Shown: positions 14,056-15,375 of the stretch, piece by piece
How the letters are laid out: every line of letters starts with the position of its first letter
How positions within the stretch are numbered: the stretch's first letter is position 1
NCBI GenBank assembly: GCA_038225015.1
Contig: JBBRFB010000082.1
Span: 1-15,375, forward strand
Direction: 5' to 3'
From: Schlegelella_A sp038225015
Lineage (GTDB): Bacteria > Pseudomonadota > Gammaproteobacteria > Burkholderiales > Burkholderiaceae_C
Length of the DNA stretch: 15,375 nt
Program-made: the position numbers and the translations under genes
The notes under the pieces: model-generated
Told to the model about the DNA's origin: nothing
The model's input: the letters and a program-made list of their open reading frames with translations, nothing else
Databases searched by the model: none

Positions 14056-15375
14056 ATGAGCTGGCTCGTCCCTCGCCTGGCCTTCGTCCTGGCCGCCGCC
14101 GGCTTCGGTGCCTTTCTCGCCCTGGCCGCGGTGGGGGAGACAGCGGCCACGGTGGGCGCTCTGGCCGGGGCGGTGCTGGCGCTTGCGGCCATCCTCGGCC
14201 GCGACGCCCTGCGCGGCTGGCGACTCATGGCCTGGCTGCGCGGCGACATGGGCGACTCGGCGCCGCGCGACGCCGGCTTCTGGGGCGAGCTCGCCTACCG
14301 CATCGAGCGGGCCCTGCGCCAGCTCGAGCGCCACGCCGGCGCCGAGCGGACGCGGCTCGCCCAGTTCGTGCTGGCGATGGAGGCCTCGCCGAACGGCGTC
14401 CTCCTGCTCGACGGCGAAGACCGGATCGAGTGGTGCAACGCCAGGGCCGCCGATCACTTCGGCCTCGACCCCGACCGCGATCGCCGGCAGCACGTGACGA
14501 ACCTGATCCGCGCGCCCGAGTTCGTCGCCTACCTGCAGGCGCAGGCGTTCGACCGACCAGTCGCGGTGCCGGCGCCGCGCGGACGTGGCGCGCTGTCGGT
14601 GCTGGCGCGGCGCTACGGCGACGATTCGAAGCTGGTGCTCTCCGAGGACCTGACCGAGCGCGAGCGCTCCGACGCGATGCGGCGCGACTTCGTCGCCAAT
14701 GTCTCGCATGAGATCCGCACACCGCTCTCGGTCCTGTCGGGCTTCCTCGAGACGATGCGCACGCTCTCGCTCGACGAGACCGAGCGCAAGCGGGTGCTGG
14801 CGCTGATGAGTCAGCAGGCCGACCGGATGGCGGCGCTGGTGTCCGACCTGCTGACGCTGGCCCAGCTCGAGGGCAGCCCGCGGCCGCCGGCCGACCGCTG
14901 GGTCCGGGTGGCGGGGCTTTTCGCGCTGGTCGAAGCGGAAGCGCAGGCATTGTCGGCCGGCCGTCATGCGATCGCGTTCGCCGCAGCCGGCGACGCCGAG
15001 CTCGCCGGCACCGAGGCCGAGCTTCGCAGCGCGATCGCCAACCTGGTCAACAACGCCGTGCGCTACACGCCGGACGGCGGCCGCATCGAGATCGGCTGGC
15101 GGCAACTCGACAACGGCGGCGGCGAGGTCACTGTCGCCGACAGCGGGCGCGGCATCGCCCGCGAGCATCTGCCGCGGCTCACCGAGCGCTTCTACCGGGT
15201 CGACAGCGGGCGCTCGCGCGAGACCGGGGGTACGGGCCTCGGGCTGGCCATCGTCAAGCACGTCGTCGAGCGCCATGGCGGCGAGCTCGACATCGCAAGC
15301 GAAGCGGGTGTCGGATCGACCTTTCGCTTTCGCATCCCGCCGGCGCGCGTCCGCGCCCCACCGCCCTCGGGCCGG
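14056..15375 (+). CDS. phoR: Phosphate regulon sensor histidine kinase PhoR, 3' end beyond window
   Basis: Inner-membrane histidine kinase that phosphorylates PhoB. The frame opens at ATG 14056, 18 bp after the phoB stop, and stays open for 440 codons to the window edge. Two membrane helices (about residues 5-25 and 31-49) are joined by only a few residues, so there is no periplasmic sensor domain, as expected for a PhoR that reads PstSCAB-PhoU. A short PhoR-type linker (about 50-95) and a PAS domain (about 100-195) follow. The HisKA box is FVANVSHEIRTPLSVLSGF with phospho-acceptor H218. The ATPase domain has the N box NLVNNAVRYTPDGG (N333), G1 DSGRGI (D362), F box ERFYRV and G2 GGTGLGLAI (from G391). 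The family is about 430-440 residues, and the visible end (a Pro/Arg-rich tail) suggests the stop lies just outside. No strong ribosome-binding site is visible. Confidence 0.95.
   Translation, partial: MSWLVPRLAFVLAAAGFGAFLALAAVGETAATVGALAGAVLALAAILGRDALRGWRLMAWLRGDMGDSAPRDAGFWGELAYRIERALRQLERHAGAERTRLAQFVLAMEASPNGVLLLDGEDRIEWCNARAADHFGLDPDRDRRQHVTNLIRAPEFVAYLQAQAFDRPVAVPAPRGRGALSVLARRYGDDSKLVLSEDLTERERSDAMRRDFVANVSHEIRTPLSVLSGFLETMRTLSLDETERKRVLALMSQQADRMAALVSDLLTLAQLEGSPRPPADRWVRVAGLFALVEAEAQALSAGRHAIAFAAAGDAELAGTEAELRSAIANLVNNAVRYTPDGGRIEIGWRQLDNGGGEVTVADSGRGIAREHLPRLTERFYRVDSGRSRETGGTGLGLAIVKHVVERHGGELDIASEAGVGSTFRFRIPPARVRAPPPSGR

Noticed and set aside
13243..15276. A 677-codon open frame on the minus strand opposite phoB and phoR
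   Set aside because: Same GC-driven artefact: it mirrors canonical phoB and phoR codons, has repetitive Arg/His/Gln/Ala composition and no motifs.

Overview
This window is a chromosomal core region of a high-GC proteobacterium, almost certainly a betaproteobacterium. Codons end overwhelmingly in G or C. The gene order carB, greA, DUF4149 gene, yhbY (divergent), rlmE, ftsH, folP, glmM, pstSCAB, phoU, phoB, phoR is one I associate with Rhodocyclales and Burkholderiales. I cannot name a genus from sequence alone. I see no mobile element, CRISPR array, tRNA, rRNA or sign of recent transfer. No stretch of 300 bases or more lacks a gene.

Layout. Bases 1-2194 hold the last two thirds of carB (pyrimidine and arginine precursor synthesis), closed by an intrinsic terminator. 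greA (transcript cleavage factor) follows within 20 nt of that terminator and overlaps a small membrane-protein gene of the DUF4149 family. The 3' end of that gene overlaps, tail to tail, the only minus-strand gene, yhbY (ribosome-associated CRM-domain protein). A 20-bp gap then separates yhbY from the divergent rlmE (23S rRNA 2'-O-methyltransferase), which is followed by ftsH (AAA+ membrane protease). A second intrinsic terminator sits 9 nt before folP (dihydropteroate synthase), which overlaps glmM (phosphoglucosamine mutase).

From 8638 onward the window is a complete phosphate-starvation locus. A 175-bp region carries a perfect Pho box (two CTGTCAC half-sites 11 bp apart), a -10 at the expected distance and an upstream degenerate array of half-sites. 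It is followed by pstS, pstC, pstA, pstB, phoU, phoB and phoR, all on the plus strand. Most junctions are overlapping or very short, so this looks like one PhoB-controlled operon with autoregulation. PstSCAB imports phosphate. PhoU and PstB relay transporter state to the PhoR kinase, and PhoR phosphorylates PhoB, which activates the promoter at 8740-8780. phoR runs off the right edge without a stop codon.

Non-ATG starts are frequent: the DUF4149 gene, yhbY, ftsH, pstS, pstA and probably pstB all appear to start with GTG. All genes look intact, with catalytic residues present. I found no previously undescribed system. The most interesting points are regulatory: two terminators placed almost on top of the next gene's start codon, the Pho box array, a hairpin after pstS, and a recurring AT-rich -10-like motif in otherwise GC-rich DNA.
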